Notes under the pieces: model-generated
What the model was told of the DNA's origin: nothing
Seen by the model: the letters and a program-made list of their open reading frames with translations, nothing else
Database searches by the model: none
Assembly: GCA_004154925.1 (NCBI GenBank)
Contig: QJNS01000752.1
Location: 739,986-803,985, forward strand
Direction: 5' to 3'
DNA: 64,000 nucleotides
From: Monosporascus cannonballus
Lineage: Eukaryota > Ascomycota > Sordariomycetes > Xylariales
Program-made: the position numbers and the translations under genes
Shown: piece by piece, positions 1 to 12,700 of the stretch
Layout: the number at the start of each line of letters is the position of its first letter
Position numbering within the stretch: position 1 is the stretch's first letter

Positions 1-196
1 CTATAATATTATAATAACATATTAATCAGATTTTTTAATTCTTAGGGTTATTATTTTTCAGGTTATCGTTTAATTACTTTAGTTTTATTCTGATAATAAT
101 AACAATACGTCGTATTCTTTTTTAATACTTATTTTTCTCTTATATCTTATCTCTTTGGGTAATAAGATTTTTATCGTATCCTTATGCCTGCATTTA

Positions 197-567
197 TATG
201 ACGGCTATGCGGTTTAACCAATTATTAAAGCTTAAGTCGACGGGTTTATATTAACAGGAGTATCGTGGGAATCTGAGCAATAAATACAGGAACGTATCAC
301 ATCTCGTAATGCCAAAGGTGCCTTGGGTAACGATGTTATATTATAAGCTGAACTATTTAGACTATAAAAATAATATACGTATATATCTTAATTCTTTTAT
401 TACCGCTTATTTTTGCTTAGCAAAACCTTATTAAGTAATTCCTTAATATTACTTAATCGTACTTAGTTAAAATCTGCTAAGCACTAATTACGTAATCCTG
501 AACTAACGTAACTTTTGTAATCTTAGCTAAACCGTTTTCGCAGGCCCAGCTGGCTTGGGTTGTAATA
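197..567 (-). repeat. 3' LTR of element A1
   Basis: 371 bp. On the plus strand it begins TATGACGG (RIP form of TGTGACGG) and ends TTGTAATA (RIP form of a -CA terminus), matching the LTR at 6,504. It follows target duplication ATTTA and precedes a pyrimidine-rich tract. Confidence 0.85.
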
Positions 568-639
568 CGATCTTCCTTTTCCCCAAATCTTGCCCTTAAG
601 ATTTTTCTTTTCTTCTAGTAAATCTTTTCCTTTTAAAAT

Positions 640-1275
640 ATCGGCCCGCGTTACTAAAAATCGACGTCAAATTCTTTCGTCCACCGTACGACGTTAAAAT
701 CTGCTTTTTATCTTTGACGATTTTAGTTTTGAAATCATGCCGTATTCCCTATACTTTTCCAAAGGTTGAAAGTGCGAAATGATAGAAAATGTTTCCAAAT
801 GCAAGGCGTATATCAAACATAATTATCCTTACAATAGTAACGGTATTCCCTTATCCTTCTTAAAAAATATTCGTGCCGAAAATTAACGTTTAAAACGCAA
901 GGAAATACTTGCGGAAAAACGTTATTAACAGGAAATAAACAAGGCCATTATACGGTTAATCCGTTTTCGAAAACAGAAAGCCTTTTTTTATTCGAAAAAA
1001 ATTAAAATAATATAACAAAAATTATAGTTGCTAAAGGAACTAAAAAAACAAAAACGTCAAAAACAAAAACAGTTAAAGGCGGCCGTTACGGCTGCCACGT
1101 TAGCATATGTTACGGCCGATTGGCCCGATATCCCGGTTACTAATTAGTCGGCTGTTAATTGGGATACGCCCGTCGTTACTGGTAAAAATTCTTTAATAAA
1201 CGCTAGGCGCCAATAAGATTTTTGGCGGATTCCTAGGTATTTTCGGAATCTGGATATTTTTTCCACTTAATTAAA
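640..1275 (+). pseudogene. Decayed antisense ORF of family A (A1 copy): Cys-cluster and coiled-coil type
   Basis: A plus-strand frame, opposite to gag-pol, between the 3' LTR and the integrase end of A1. Reading in the frame of codon 740 gives a coherent protein-like sequence broken only by TAA/TAG/TGA where Gln or Trp codons are plausible. It has a KCEM segment, a lysine- and arginine-rich stretch (near 880-1,010), a Gln/Lys-rich coiled-coil-like stretch (near 1,020-1,080), then a less charged tail containing ADWP. Related frames occur in A3 (13,800-14,430) and A4 (28,250-28,860). The pattern CxxC...C...CxxC...C of fungal Cys-cluster proteins is suggested, but most cysteines are Tyr here, as expected from RIP. 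No function is assigned. Confidence 0.55.
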
Positions 1276-1279
1276 TACT

Positions 1280-4200
1280 GGGTAAATCCGTCCTATTTTC
1301 GCATATCGAGAAGTTTCTCTATTTCATATATTTATTCGTCTTCCATTTTTATATTATCCTATGCCGTAAGTACTTTAATTATATCTGTTATTAATTCGAA
1401 TAAAGAAATATAAAAAATTACATAAAATTTGACTTTTGGTGGAAATTTCAATTAATAATTATTTTCTGAGATTCTTTTGGGAATTTTGTATGGACCGATA
1501 TATTTAAAATCGAATTTCTTATTAGGTAGCTTTATTTAAATATTTTTAGTAACAAGAAAAACCATTTTCCCCTTTTCGAAAATTAATTTTTTTAACTTTT
1601 TCTGCTTATAATATTTATTTATTTAATTTCGAACAAATTCCAGTTTTGTTTTTATCTTTTGGTAAAATTATTATAATTATTTTAACGTAAGGATTATTTT
1701 AATATTAATTAGACAGTTATCGCGTATTTTTCTATAAAGTTTTTGAATAAAACCAAAATTTACGTTTGTAAATATTATCTTAATATTTTCGTAATAACTA
1801 GTATTATAAATTAATTAAGCGATTAATAACTTTTAATCTAATTATGTTATTTATAATTAATATAGCATTATAAGTATATTTCCAAAGTTTAATTTATTTA
1901 TTTTAATTATTTCTTTATTTATAATATAAAAATGCTAAATAATTTGTAATTTAGGCCGATTTATGCTATAAAGCTTTGCTAAAACTTTGATACGAATATT
2001 AATCCTTTATTTAATATGATTTTCAATAATAATCCGTAAATGTTAAAAATATGTTTAAAGAAAATATATGTTATTTATTTGGCGTCTGTATTCTCATAAT
2101 ATGGTAGAAAATAGGAAAGTTTTGTGAATCGATCGACCATTACGAAAATGCTATTATAATATATTCCCGTAATTAAATTTTTTAATATAGGAAGTTTAAT
2201 AATAAAATTAAACATAACAGAATACCATAGTCGCTTTGCGACTAATAATGGCTGTAATCTTCCGTATGGTATATGTCGTCGAGTCTTTACTTTGGTATAA
2301 ATATCTTATTGCCGTATAACTTTTTGTACCGTTAATTTTATTTTAAGAAAGGAATATATGCGTCGAAATCACTTTAAGGTTTTATGGATCCCTAGATATT
2401 CATATAACTGATATTCGTATATTTTTCGTATTAAATCCTTTTGGTATTCCTTTTGAATTTATATTTTATCCGTTTTTTAATTTTTTAGGACATTATTATT
2501 ATATTATTAAACCCTCTGGTACATATCGAAAAATATTATTTGAATTGTCGCAATCTGTCATAAACGTACGTATCCTTTTATAATAATATTAAAAATTATA
2601 TAACTAATTTTAAACAATTCTTTTTTAAGATTTAATCGCTTATTTAAAATATTTGCTTTACCGTTCTTTAATCCTTTCTTATAGATAATAACAAAATCAA
2701 AATTCGCCAATTCTTTTGCGTAATAAAGTTATCGTTTGTAAATTTTTTGGTCGTAGTAAATTAGGTAAAATTTTGATAATCTGTATAAACCTTAATTTGG
2801 TGCAAATTTCCTTTTAAGAAATGCTTAAATTCTCGAAATGCCATAATAATGGCCATAAATTCCTTATCTGAGATACCGTAATTAAATTCGGTTTTTTTAT
2901 TTTATATAAAAAGAATATAACAAGATATAATTTGCCTTAATTATTTCGTTATCCGATTATTACGTTTAATACGTAATCCAAAATATCGGTTTCTAGTTTA
3001 ATAAGGTGGTTTAAATCGTATATAATTAATATTGGTTTGCTGGTAATCGTATTTTTGATTTTTTAACATACTTTTCCCGTATTTGGCGTCCATTTGAATT
3101 TCTTTTTTTTTCCCTAAAATTCGTTAAGGGTATAGTTATTCTATTAAAATTTCGCATAAATTTCCTGTAATAGTTGACGAATTCAAGGAATATTTGTATT
3201 TCCTTAACTGTCGTTGGTATTTGTTATTTGATAATTATAGCGATTTTCTTATAGTCCATTTTAATATATCTTAGGGTAATAATATGTCCTAGATATTTTA
3301 CTTTCTATATATGGAATTAACTTTTTTCTGCGTTAATAAGTAACCTTGCGTCTTATAAAATTTAAAGAATTTTATGAACGTATTTTGCGTATATTTTTTT
3401 CGTTTTTGAGAAAATAAAAATATCGTTAAGATAGTAAATAACGAAAATATCAAGGTATATTTCTAGCACGTAATTAATTATTTGCTAGAAAGTTGCCGGT
3501 ATATTTATAAGTCCTATTAATATAACCAAATATTTAAATAATCTGTATTTCGTCCTAAAAATTATTTTTTATTCGTATTTTTTAATCCTAATAAGGTTAT
3601 ATTTATTTTTAAAATCAAATATTATAAATTATTTGGTTACATAAAATTGCTTTTTTATTTTCGTAATTAGGGGTAATAATATTCGATCTTTGACGGTAAT
3701 GTCGTCTAGTTATTAATAATTAACCATAAATCGTAATTCTCCGTTTTTTTTCGGTACGAAAAATATTGAATATCTTGCTGGTAATCTCGAAGGTTGAATT
3801 TATTTTTTCTGTAACTGATTTTCCAGGTATTCTGTAAAAATACGTAATTCGTTTCCGTTAAGATTATTAATAAGGTAAAATTTTATTAAAGATTTTTCCT
3901 TAAGGATAATTTTATAATTCTATTCGTTTATATTCTAATAATTTCATATTAAGTTTTTTTCTAAAAAGTTATCTATATTTATTATATTATAATAATATAT
4001 TAATTAAATCCTTTAATTCTTAAAGTTATTATTTTTTTTAACTCGTTATTTAATTGCTGTAATTTCGCTTTGATAATAATAATTATACGTTATATTTTTC
4101 TTTAATACTCGTTCTTTTTTTATATTTTATTTTTTTAAAAAATAAAGTTTTTATCGCATCCTTATATTTGTATTCGTCGCTATTATCTATCGAATATTAA

Positions 4201-6490
4201 GATCTTAATTTTTTTATTTGTTTATAAAGTAAAAGATAAACCTTACCTAGCTAAATTTTCCATTCATTAAAATTCCGTATTAACGTATTTATAATAATTC
4301 TAAAATTATGTCGTAATTTTTAAATAAAATAATATCGAAATCAACTATCTAATACTATTTTTTAATAAAAATCTAAAGGTAATTAATTTTGCGTAAGATT
4401 ATTTTGTTATCGTAAACAAATTCTTAACCTTCGGTATTCGTTACTATATAAGGTTTTAACTTATATCTTTATGATAATTTATACTTATTAATCACATTTA
4501 ATATAATATAATTTTCGCCCAAAGTTTTTTAATTTATTTTTACGTTATATAAATACGTTTTAATTTATATATCCAAAATAATAAGGTTATTAACGTTTTT
4601 TATTATCGCGTTTAAAGCTTTTTTTTTAAAAATTTCTTTTAATTTCTTTAGGTTCCGTTATTCTATAAGTAACTTTTTTTTAATTCCTATTTGAATCTAT
4701 CGAATCTTATTTATGTTTTTTCGTTTAATGCGTAAAGCTGTTATATTTATTATTATTATTAACGTACTGTTCCTTTAAACCGTATTAATTATTCCTAGTT
4801 TTGTTGTAATTTTTTTCCTTATCCAATAAATTATTTTCTTATATTTATAACTGCATCTTATTATACGTCGTTTTAATTATCGTTCCAAAAATCTCCTATA
4901 AATTAACGTATTTTTTCTTTAATAATCTTTTTTTTCTAAAAATCCGTAATAAATGCTAAGTGAAAATGAAAATCCGTAATAACTTTTTAACAGTACTTTT
5001 TTACCGTACACTGGATTAATTCTTTTTCCGTTTAATAATTATACCATCCATAATAATAAAAAAGGTTTTTTTACGGGCATTACTTTTTTTCGGGCTAGCT
5101 TTTTATTTTAGCTAATTACTAAATATCTTTTAGCGTTATGGTTCCAAAATATCGATATTATTACTTATTATCCTTATTATTTTTAGTACTGTTTAAAAAA
5201 TCGAATCCCTTATAATACATACGGGTAATTTATTCGTAAATATATTACTTCCATTTTTTATAATTAGGATATTCTCGTCGTCGACAATATATAGCATATA
5301 TTTTACTGTATTGATTAAAGGTTCCGGGACAAACCTTTTTTATCCAGTTCTAATATTCGCATAATTACGTTTATAATATTTCTTATTATACTTATGATAG
5401 TTATTGAGCTAACCTTTTAGCTTTTTACATTGCTTATCGAATTTTTTATCGTAATAATCCTTATTAGACCTTTTGTTATAAGCCTAATATATATTTGGCT
5501 TAAATTATGTTAATAATTTTGTTATAATTTCCTTAATTATTCTTAAATTACTTTTCCGATATAAGGGTTTAATTATTCTATTATAATTTCATGGGCTTTT
5601 TACATTTATCAGCCTTATGCCCTATTTTACCATAATTAAAGCACTTAATTTAGCTCAAATTTTATCTATAAGTAACGCCGAGTTCCATAAGTCCTAACGC
5701 CGTTCCATAAAAAATAAGGGGTATATCTCGTTTTTTTCCCTAGTTAAACTTATTGTATCCTGAACGTAAGGCGTATTATCCCTTTTTTTATCGTTTTTCA
5801 AACTGTTAATTATCGATTTTGATTACTTTTACGATATACCAGTCTAAAGTAACTAATTATTTAATCCGAATAATTTTATTTTTTACGTTATTCTTTAGCC
5901 ATTTATAAAATATATCGATAATGGCGTCGGCTTTATTATCTCCCTATCTTATCATAGCCGCGAAACTTTTAAATGTTACGGTATATTTAGATACGGGTCC
6001 TTTTTATCGGAATTATAAAAATTATTAAGCTATAAATTATTTTTTATCCGGATTACTGAAATTATCGCGCAATTTATCTTCGAAATTAGTATAAAATAAA
6101 AAAGTCTTATTAATAAAATTGTTTTTATTTAATATTTCTATTTCCAGAAAATTTCTTATAATAAGTTTAAACCAATTAGCCGCATTTTCTGTTAGGTATG
6201 CTCCTATTATTACGATTATATCCGCTAGGTTATTAAGATTTCAAAAACGAAAGTAAATTTGTGCTTAAATTAAAAAGGTTTAAAGATTACCCTTTTTATC
6301 ATAAGGTTCCGGTTTCTTGAGCTTTATACGGGTGAAAAAGGTTTGGGCGAGTGGCGTAACCCTAAGTTATCGGACTTTTTCTCCAATTCTCGGATTCGAG
6401 CCTAAAACTATTAAATAAGGGTTTCTTAAATGCTAATCGATATTTTAACAATATTAAATATTATTCAAAGTTTAACGGTATTACTAAACA
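1280..6490 (-). pseudogene. RIP-inactivated gag-pol of element A1
   Basis: Minus-strand remnants in Ty3/Gypsy order. Integrase: the core motif DRFTK followed by a YFLP-like segment reads at about 2,085-2,145. RT: the catalytic motif reads YLND (from YLDD) near 3,412-3,455, followed by IFIFSK, with a downstream stretch typical of the RT palm and connection. Protease and spacer remnants are near 3,960-4,700 and gag near 4,700-6,450. Stops are dense in every frame and the RT catalytic Asp is changed to Asn, so it is dead. Order and motifs set the class; individual domain borders are estimates. Confidence 0.7.
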
Positions 6491-6503
6491 AAAACTTATA
6501 ATG

Positions 6504-6874
6504 TATAACGGCTATACGATTTAACTAATTATTAAACTTTAAGTTGACGGGTTGATATTAATAGGAATATCGTGGGAATTTAAACAATAAATATAATAAC
6601 GTATTACGTTTCGTAATACTAAAGGTATTGTAAATAACAATATTATATTATAAGCTAAATTATCTAAATTATGCAAATAATAAATGTATATATTTTAATT
6701 TTTTTATTACTGCTTTTCTCTGTTCAATAAAGCCTTGCGAAGCGGTTGCTTAATGCTGTTTAGTTATGTTCTGTTAAGACCTGTTGGGCACTGATCACGT
6801 GATTCTGAATTAGCGTAGCTTTTGTGATCTTAGCTGGACCGTTTTTGCAGGCCCAGTTGGCTTGGGTTGTAACA
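6504..6874 (-). repeat. 5' LTR of element A1
   Basis: 371 bp, same length and layout as the LTR at 197-567. It starts TATAACGG and ends TTGTAACA, directly before target duplication ATTTA at 6,875-6,879. Its 3' half (6,740-6,874) is visibly less A+T-rich than the other LTR, so the two LTRs have been mutated unevenly. Confidence 0.85.
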
Positions 6875-6879
6875 ATTTA

Positions 6880-9300
6880 TCGCTATTACCGATCGAATAT
6901 TAAGATCTTAATTTTTTTTTCTTATTTGCTGATAAGGTATAAAGTCAACCTTACCTGGCTAATTCCGCCATTAATCAAAATTCCGTATTAGCGTATCCAT
7001 AGTAATCCTAACATTATATCGTAATTCTCGAATAAAACGTTATCGAAATTAATTGTTTAATATCGTTTTTAAACAAAAATCTCGAAATAATTAATTTTGC
7101 ATATAAAGTTTCCGTTATCGTACGCGAATTCCTAATTTTCGGTATTTATCGTTATATAAGGTTTTAATTTGTATTTTTATAACAATTTAAGTTTATTAAT
7201 TATATCTGATATAATGTAATTTCCGCTTAAAGCTCCGTAATCCATTATTACGGTATACCAATGCGTTCCGATTTGTATATTTAAGGTAATAAAGTTATTA
7301 ATAGCTTTTGTCGTCATATTTAAAACCTTTTATAAGAATTATCTTTATTTCCTCTGGGTTGCGTTATTTTGCAGCTTTTTTATAGGTAACCTTTTTTTTT
7401 AATTTTTATTTAAGTGTGTGAAAGCTTATTTATGTTTTTTCGTTTAACGCGTTAAGTTGTTATATTCATCATTATTACCGGCGTATTATTCCTTTTAACC
7501 ATATTAATTATTTCTAATTTTGCTATAATTTCTTTTTTTATCGAATAAATTGTTTTTTTATATTTACGGTTAGATCTTATTATGCGTTATTTTAATTATT
7601 ATTTTATAACTCAGTTATAAATTAACGTATTTATTCCTTAATGGCCTTTTTTTATAAAGGTATATAATAAATACTAATTGAAAATAAAAATTTATAATAA
7701 TTCTTTGGCAATATTTTTTCTCTGTATGCTAAATTAACTCTTTTTCCGTTTAGTAGTCGTATTACTAATAATAATAAAAAGGGTTTTCTTGCAATTACTA
7801 TTTTTCTTTAGGCCAGCTTTTTGCTTCGGCCAACTGCTAAATATATTTTGGGGCTATAGATCCAAAATCTCGATATTATTATTTATCGTTTTTGTTATTT
7901 CCGATACGGTTCATAAAATCGAATCTTTTATAGTATATACGGGTAATTCGTTTATAGATATATTATTTCCATTTTTCGTAATCGAGATATTCTTGCCGTC
8001 GACAATATATAGCATGTATTTTGCTATATCGACCAGGGACCCCTAGACAATTGTCTTCCGTTTAATCCTAATATTCGCGTAATTATCCTTATAATGTTTT
8101 TTACGATGTTCGCGATATTTATTAAGCTAATTTTCTAGCTTTTCGTATTTCTTATTGGATTTCTCGTTATAGGCGATCTAGTATGTACTTAAGTTAAATT
8201 ATGTTAATAAGCTTGTCGTTATTTTTATAATCTTCTTTAAATTATCTTTTAGGTACAAGTTTCTAGTTATTCTAATGGGGTTTTTTAAGCGCCTTATATT
8301 ATACTACCTTATGTACCATTTTGTTGCAATTATAACATTTAATCTGGTTCTAATCCTTTTTGTAAATAGCTCCTAGTTCTATAAATTCTAGTTTTATGCC
8401 GCAAGAAATGTTATTTCGTCGAAAAACGTTAATATTAACCATATATCGAAATTTATTATCATTTTTTAATACTTCTGGTATATTATACGTATTATCGGTT
8501 ATTAATTTTAATTATTATAACGATATAATCCGATAAATATTCAGGCCCATTAAATTTAAAAAGTTTTTCTTATATTTTTTTCTTTAGGCCGTCGAAAAAC
8601 TTAGCTATTAATATTTTTTTTTCCTTAATTCAGGTTTGCGGCTAGCTAAATCAATATGCTGCCATAACTGAATATTGACCTTTTATGTCGTAATTGCTAA
8701 ATTTCTATTTCGGCTTTTATTTTCTTCGTTAATTATTCCGAAAACCTTCGTTAATATTTATTCGAATAATTTATAATTGTTATAAATTTATATTATTTCA
8801 GGATTTCGTTTTTTTAATTGACAAAATAATATATTTTCGTATTACGGGTTTAAATTAAATAGCCGTATTTCCGGTAAGTTATTTAATTACGAATTTGATT
8901 TGTATAATAATCGTAATAAATTAAATAAGAAAATACTCGAAATATATTTGGCATTACATTAAAAACAATTATAATTCGGTTAAAATTTTATCGAATGGTT
9001 TTCGTTTGAAAAATTTAAAAACTTTTTTTTAGTTTTTTAATAAAGTTTAATTAAATACTTAATTTGTTCGAAAAGGCTTTCCGCTTTCGAGAACTTTTTT
9101 TTCTTTAAAATTCTTATAGGTTGTCTAAAAAGATGTTATAAGATTATTATTATTTCTTTTTAATTAAAAGATACGTTCGTTTATAATATCCAGTCGTCGA
9201 AGACTTTCTTTACGAAAAAAGCAAGGCTTTTCTTTTTTTTCTTAGATTTTATTTTAATATCCGAATAATCGGAGACCTGGTAAATAAGCTGTTCGGGCTA
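6880..9300 (-). pseudogene. RIP-inactivated gag and protease remnant of A2
   Basis: The minus-strand half-element between A1 and the A2 5' LTR. It aligns by eye with A1 4,170-6,480, A3 22,790-24,268 and A4 32,390-34,880; the segment at 7,790-8,046 matches 23,700-23,997 closely. The open plus-strand frame at 7,789-8,046 lies antisense to this gag remnant and is not a gene. The 5' untranslated leader occupies about 9,240-9,371. Confidence 0.65.
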
Positions 9301-9371
9301 TTTACTAGTAATCATAATATCGGCGATATTGCTTAAAGTTTAACGGTATTATTAAATAACAACTTATAACG

Positions 9372-9757
9372 TATAACAGCTAAAAAATTTAACTAATTCT
9401 TAAATCTTAATCGTACGGATTTATTTTAGCAGAAATATCGTAAGAATCTAAATAATAAATATAATAACGTATTGCGTTTGGTAATGTCACAAATGCCTTA
9501 AATAACGATGTTATATTATAAGCTAAAATTATTTAAATTATGGAAATAATAAATATATATATTTTGATCCGGCTTACTGATTTATTATCGGTAAGTTGGT
9601 AATCCGGCTTATTCGCTTATTACTAGTAAGTTGGTGATCCGGCTTACTGGCTTACCACCAGTGAGTTGGTGATCCGTTACGTGACCTGCCCTACCGCGCA
9701 CTCGTGGTTGGGTCATGATAGGCCGTTTTGGAGACCGCAGCCCGTTGGGTCATGACA
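9372..9757 (-). repeat. 5' LTR of A2, variant with internal 35-bp tandem repeats
   Basis: The first ~190 bp match the other family A LTRs, beginning with the RIP form of TGTGACGG. The second half is unrelated to that of A1 and holds three 35-bp tandem repeats. The right end is taken at TCATGACA (9,757). A near-identical GTTGGGTCATGATA lies 37 bp earlier, so the end could instead be about 9,720. Confidence 0.65.
9566..9670. repeat. Three 35-bp tandem repeats in the A2 LTR
   Basis: Units at 9,566-9,600, 9,601-9,635 and 9,636-9,670 share the frame ATCCGGCTTA ... GTTGGT. The third unit is G+C-richer; units 1 and 2 differ from it mostly by C-to-T or G-to-A changes, that is, a gradient of RIP damage along the array. 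Confidence 0.85.
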
Positions 9758-12700
9758 AAAAGGAAAAAAGAAATTTCGCCTTTTTTGCAAAGAAGTTCTT
9801 GAACGCCTGGACGTTAGAAATAAACGTATTATTCAGCTTAAGAAAAACAATAATAAATTTACGACGTCCTTTTAAGCCGCCTATAAAAGACTTAAGCAAA
9901 AATGGAAAACTCCCGAAACTAAAAGGCCTTTTTAAACAAACCTGGTTATTTAGCTAAATTTTATCAAGGAATTAAGAAATGTTTTTAAGCTTTTTAAGCC
10001 AGAACTTTTCGACGGAATTTTAATTAAGTTATCATTATTTTTAACTTAATGCCGAATATATTTCTTGTATTTTCTAATTTATTAATTACGCCCATTATAC
10101 GAATTAAATTTATAATGGGACGATTTACCCGAAATACGGTTATGTAGTTTAAACCCGTTATAAAAGAGTACGTTATTTTGCTAATCGAGAAACGAAACCC
10201 GAAATTAATGCGAATTTATAACGATTACGAACAATTTAAATAAATATCAACGAAAATTTTCGGAAGAATAAACGAAAAAAATAAAAGCCGAAAGGTAAAT
10301 CTAATAAATATGATAAAAGATTTAATATCTAATTACGGCAATACGTTTATTTAATTAATTTCTAAACTAAATTAGAAACAAAAAATATTAATAGCCATAT
10401 CTTTCGACGGCCTAAAGGAATGTAAAAAAAGCGGTTTAAATTTAATCGGCCGAATTATTTATCGGATTATATTGTAATAATAATTGAGATCGAGGATCGA
10501 CAATATATTTAACAAATTAAAAGTACTAAAAGAATAAAACATAATAAATCCCGATATACGATTAATACGACCGCTTTTAAACGTATTAATATTTTTATGG
10601 CAAAGAACCAAGATTTATAAAATCAAGAACCACTTAAAAAATAACTAGAACCAAATTAAATGCTTTAATTATAATAAAATAAGGTTTAAGGTATCGTAAT
10701 ATAAAGCATTAAAAAACCTATTAAAATAACCAAAAACCGGTACCTAAGACATAATCCAGAAAATTTCAAATAATGGAAATAAACTTATTAACATAAGTGG
10801 GCTTAAATAACTACTAAGCCCCTTATGGCAAAAAGTCTAATAAAGAATGCGAAAAGCCAAAAAGCTAACTTAATAAATATTGCGAACATAATAAGAAATA
10901 TTATAAAGATAGTTCCGCGACTAGCAGGATTAGATAAAGAAAATTTATATCGAAACTCCTAATTAATACGGCAAAATATACGCCATATATTGTCGACGAC
11001 GAAAATATCCCGATTACGAAAAATGGAAATAATACATTTACGGAAGAATTATTCGTATATATTATAAAGGATTAGACTTTTTTAAACCGAACCGAAAATA
11101 ATAAAAATCATTAATAATAATATCGATATTTTCGATTTATAAACATAAAAAATATTTAATAATTGGCCGAAATAAAAAGCTGGCCCGAGAAAAAATAATA
11201 CCGACAGGAAAACCTTTTTTATTATTATTAATGTTATAATTACCAAATGGAAAAAGAATTAATCCAGCATATAGTAAAAAGATAGTATCAAAAAGCTAAT
11301 ACGGACCTTAATTTTTATTTAATATTTAATATAAACCTTTATACAAGGAAAACCATTAAAAGAATACGTTAATTTATAAAAAAAAACTGCAAAACGATAA
11401 TTAATACGACGTATAATAAGATGCAGTCGGAAATATAAGAAAACAAATTACTTAATAAGGAAAGAAATTTTAATAAAATAAAAAGCAATTATTATAATTT
11501 AAAGAAGTAATACGCCGGCAATAACGACAAATATAGCAGATTAACGCGTTAAATACGGCAACATAAATAAAGTTCGTTAAATTCGAATAGGAATTAAAAA
11601 AAAGAAAATTCCTTATAAATGAGCCGTAGAATAACGAAACCCAAAGAAATTAAAAGAAATCTCTAAAAAAGACTTTAAAAGCGATAATGAGAACCGTTAA
11701 TAATTTTATTACTTTAAATATACGAATCGGAATGCATTAGTATACCGTTATGATAAATTACGAAACTGTAGGCGGAAATCATATTGTACTGGATATAATT
11801 AAGAAGTTTAGGCTGCCACGAAAATGCAAATTAAAACCTTATATAGTAGGAAATGCCGAAGGTTAGGAATTAGCCTATAACAATAGGAAAATTTCGTACG
11901 AAATTAATTATTTCGAGATTTTGGTTTAAGAAGGATAGCAAATAATGAATTTCGATATGATTTTATTGGGGAATTATAATATAATCTTAGGATTACTATA
12001 AATACGTTAATATAAAATTTTAATTAATAAAAGGATTGGCCAGATAAAGTTTACCTTATACCATCTTTGCAAATATAAAAAAGAGAATTGAGATTTTAAT
12101 ATTCGACCGGAAATGGCAACATATACAGGCATAAGGATAAGGTAGAAACCTTGTTACCCAAAGAGACAAAATATAAGAAAGAAAATAGGCATCAAAAAAA
12201 TACGACATATTATTATTATGATCCAAGCGAAATTAAAATAACTAAATAACGACTTGAAGCAGCAACTCTAAAAATCAGGAGATTTAACCAATATATTATC
12301 ATAATACTACAAATATAAATAGCTTTTCAAAAGAAAATTGTTACGAAGTTACCAGAATATAACGAATACAATCATAAAATAATCCTTAAAGAAGGATTGT
12401 CGACAAAGTTTTATCTTATTTACAATCTTAACGGGAACGAATTATATATTTTTAAGAAATACCTGGAAAATCGGTTACAGAAAAAATGTATCCGACCTTC
12501 GAATTTACCAGTAAACTATCTAATGCTTTTTGTATCGAAAAAAAACGAAAAATTACGATTTATAATTGATTATCGATAACTGAACGATATCATTATTAAA
12601 AATCGAACAGCATTACCCTTAATTACAAAAATAAAAAACCGATTTAACGGAACTAAATAGTTCATAACATTCGACCTCAGATATAAATATTATTTTATTA

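Larger units (their letters stand above)
197..6874 (-). mobile_element. Ty3/Gypsy element A1, complete with both LTRs and a target duplication, RIP-inactivated
   Basis: A full-length minus-strand element nested in A2. Two 371-bp LTRs (197-567 and 6,504-6,874) match in order and length, and the element is flanked by the 5-bp direct repeat ATTTA at 192-196 and 6,875-6,879. A polypurine tract, seen on the plus strand as a pyrimidine run at 568-585, adjoins the left LTR, which makes that one the 3' LTR. Going right to left the order is gag, protease, RT, RNase H, integrase, then an antisense frame. Stops and Asp-to-Asn changes throughout indicate RIP; the element cannot encode functional proteins. 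Confidence 0.85.
1..9757 (-). mobile_element. Outer Ty3/Gypsy element A2, RIP-degraded, split by A1 and cut by the window start
   Basis: This is a minus-strand LTR retrotransposon. Bases 1-196 continue directly at 6,875: in other copies of the family (near 4,150, 22,780 and 32,380) the two flanks of A1 are contiguous. The 5' LTR of the element is at 9,372-9,757 and gag and protease remnants lie leftward from it. RT, integrase and the 3' LTR must lie left of the window. The right end abuts plus-strand gag sequence of the same family (A0), so A2 probably inserted into A0. Its target duplication cannot be tested because the left end is missing. No frame is intact. Confidence 0.75.

Noticed and set aside
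7789..8046. Open 85-codon plus-strand frame, similar to the one at 23,749-23,997
   Set aside because: Both lie antisense to the gag remnant of minus-strand family A elements. Their similarity reflects shared transposon DNA and loss of stops on that strand, not a conserved gene.
9715..9957. 80-codon plus-strand frame starting in an LTR
   Set aside because: It runs from the A2 LTR into A0 gag; the first ~14 codons are LTR sequence. It is a chimeric shadow, and the gag part is covered by the A0 remnant.
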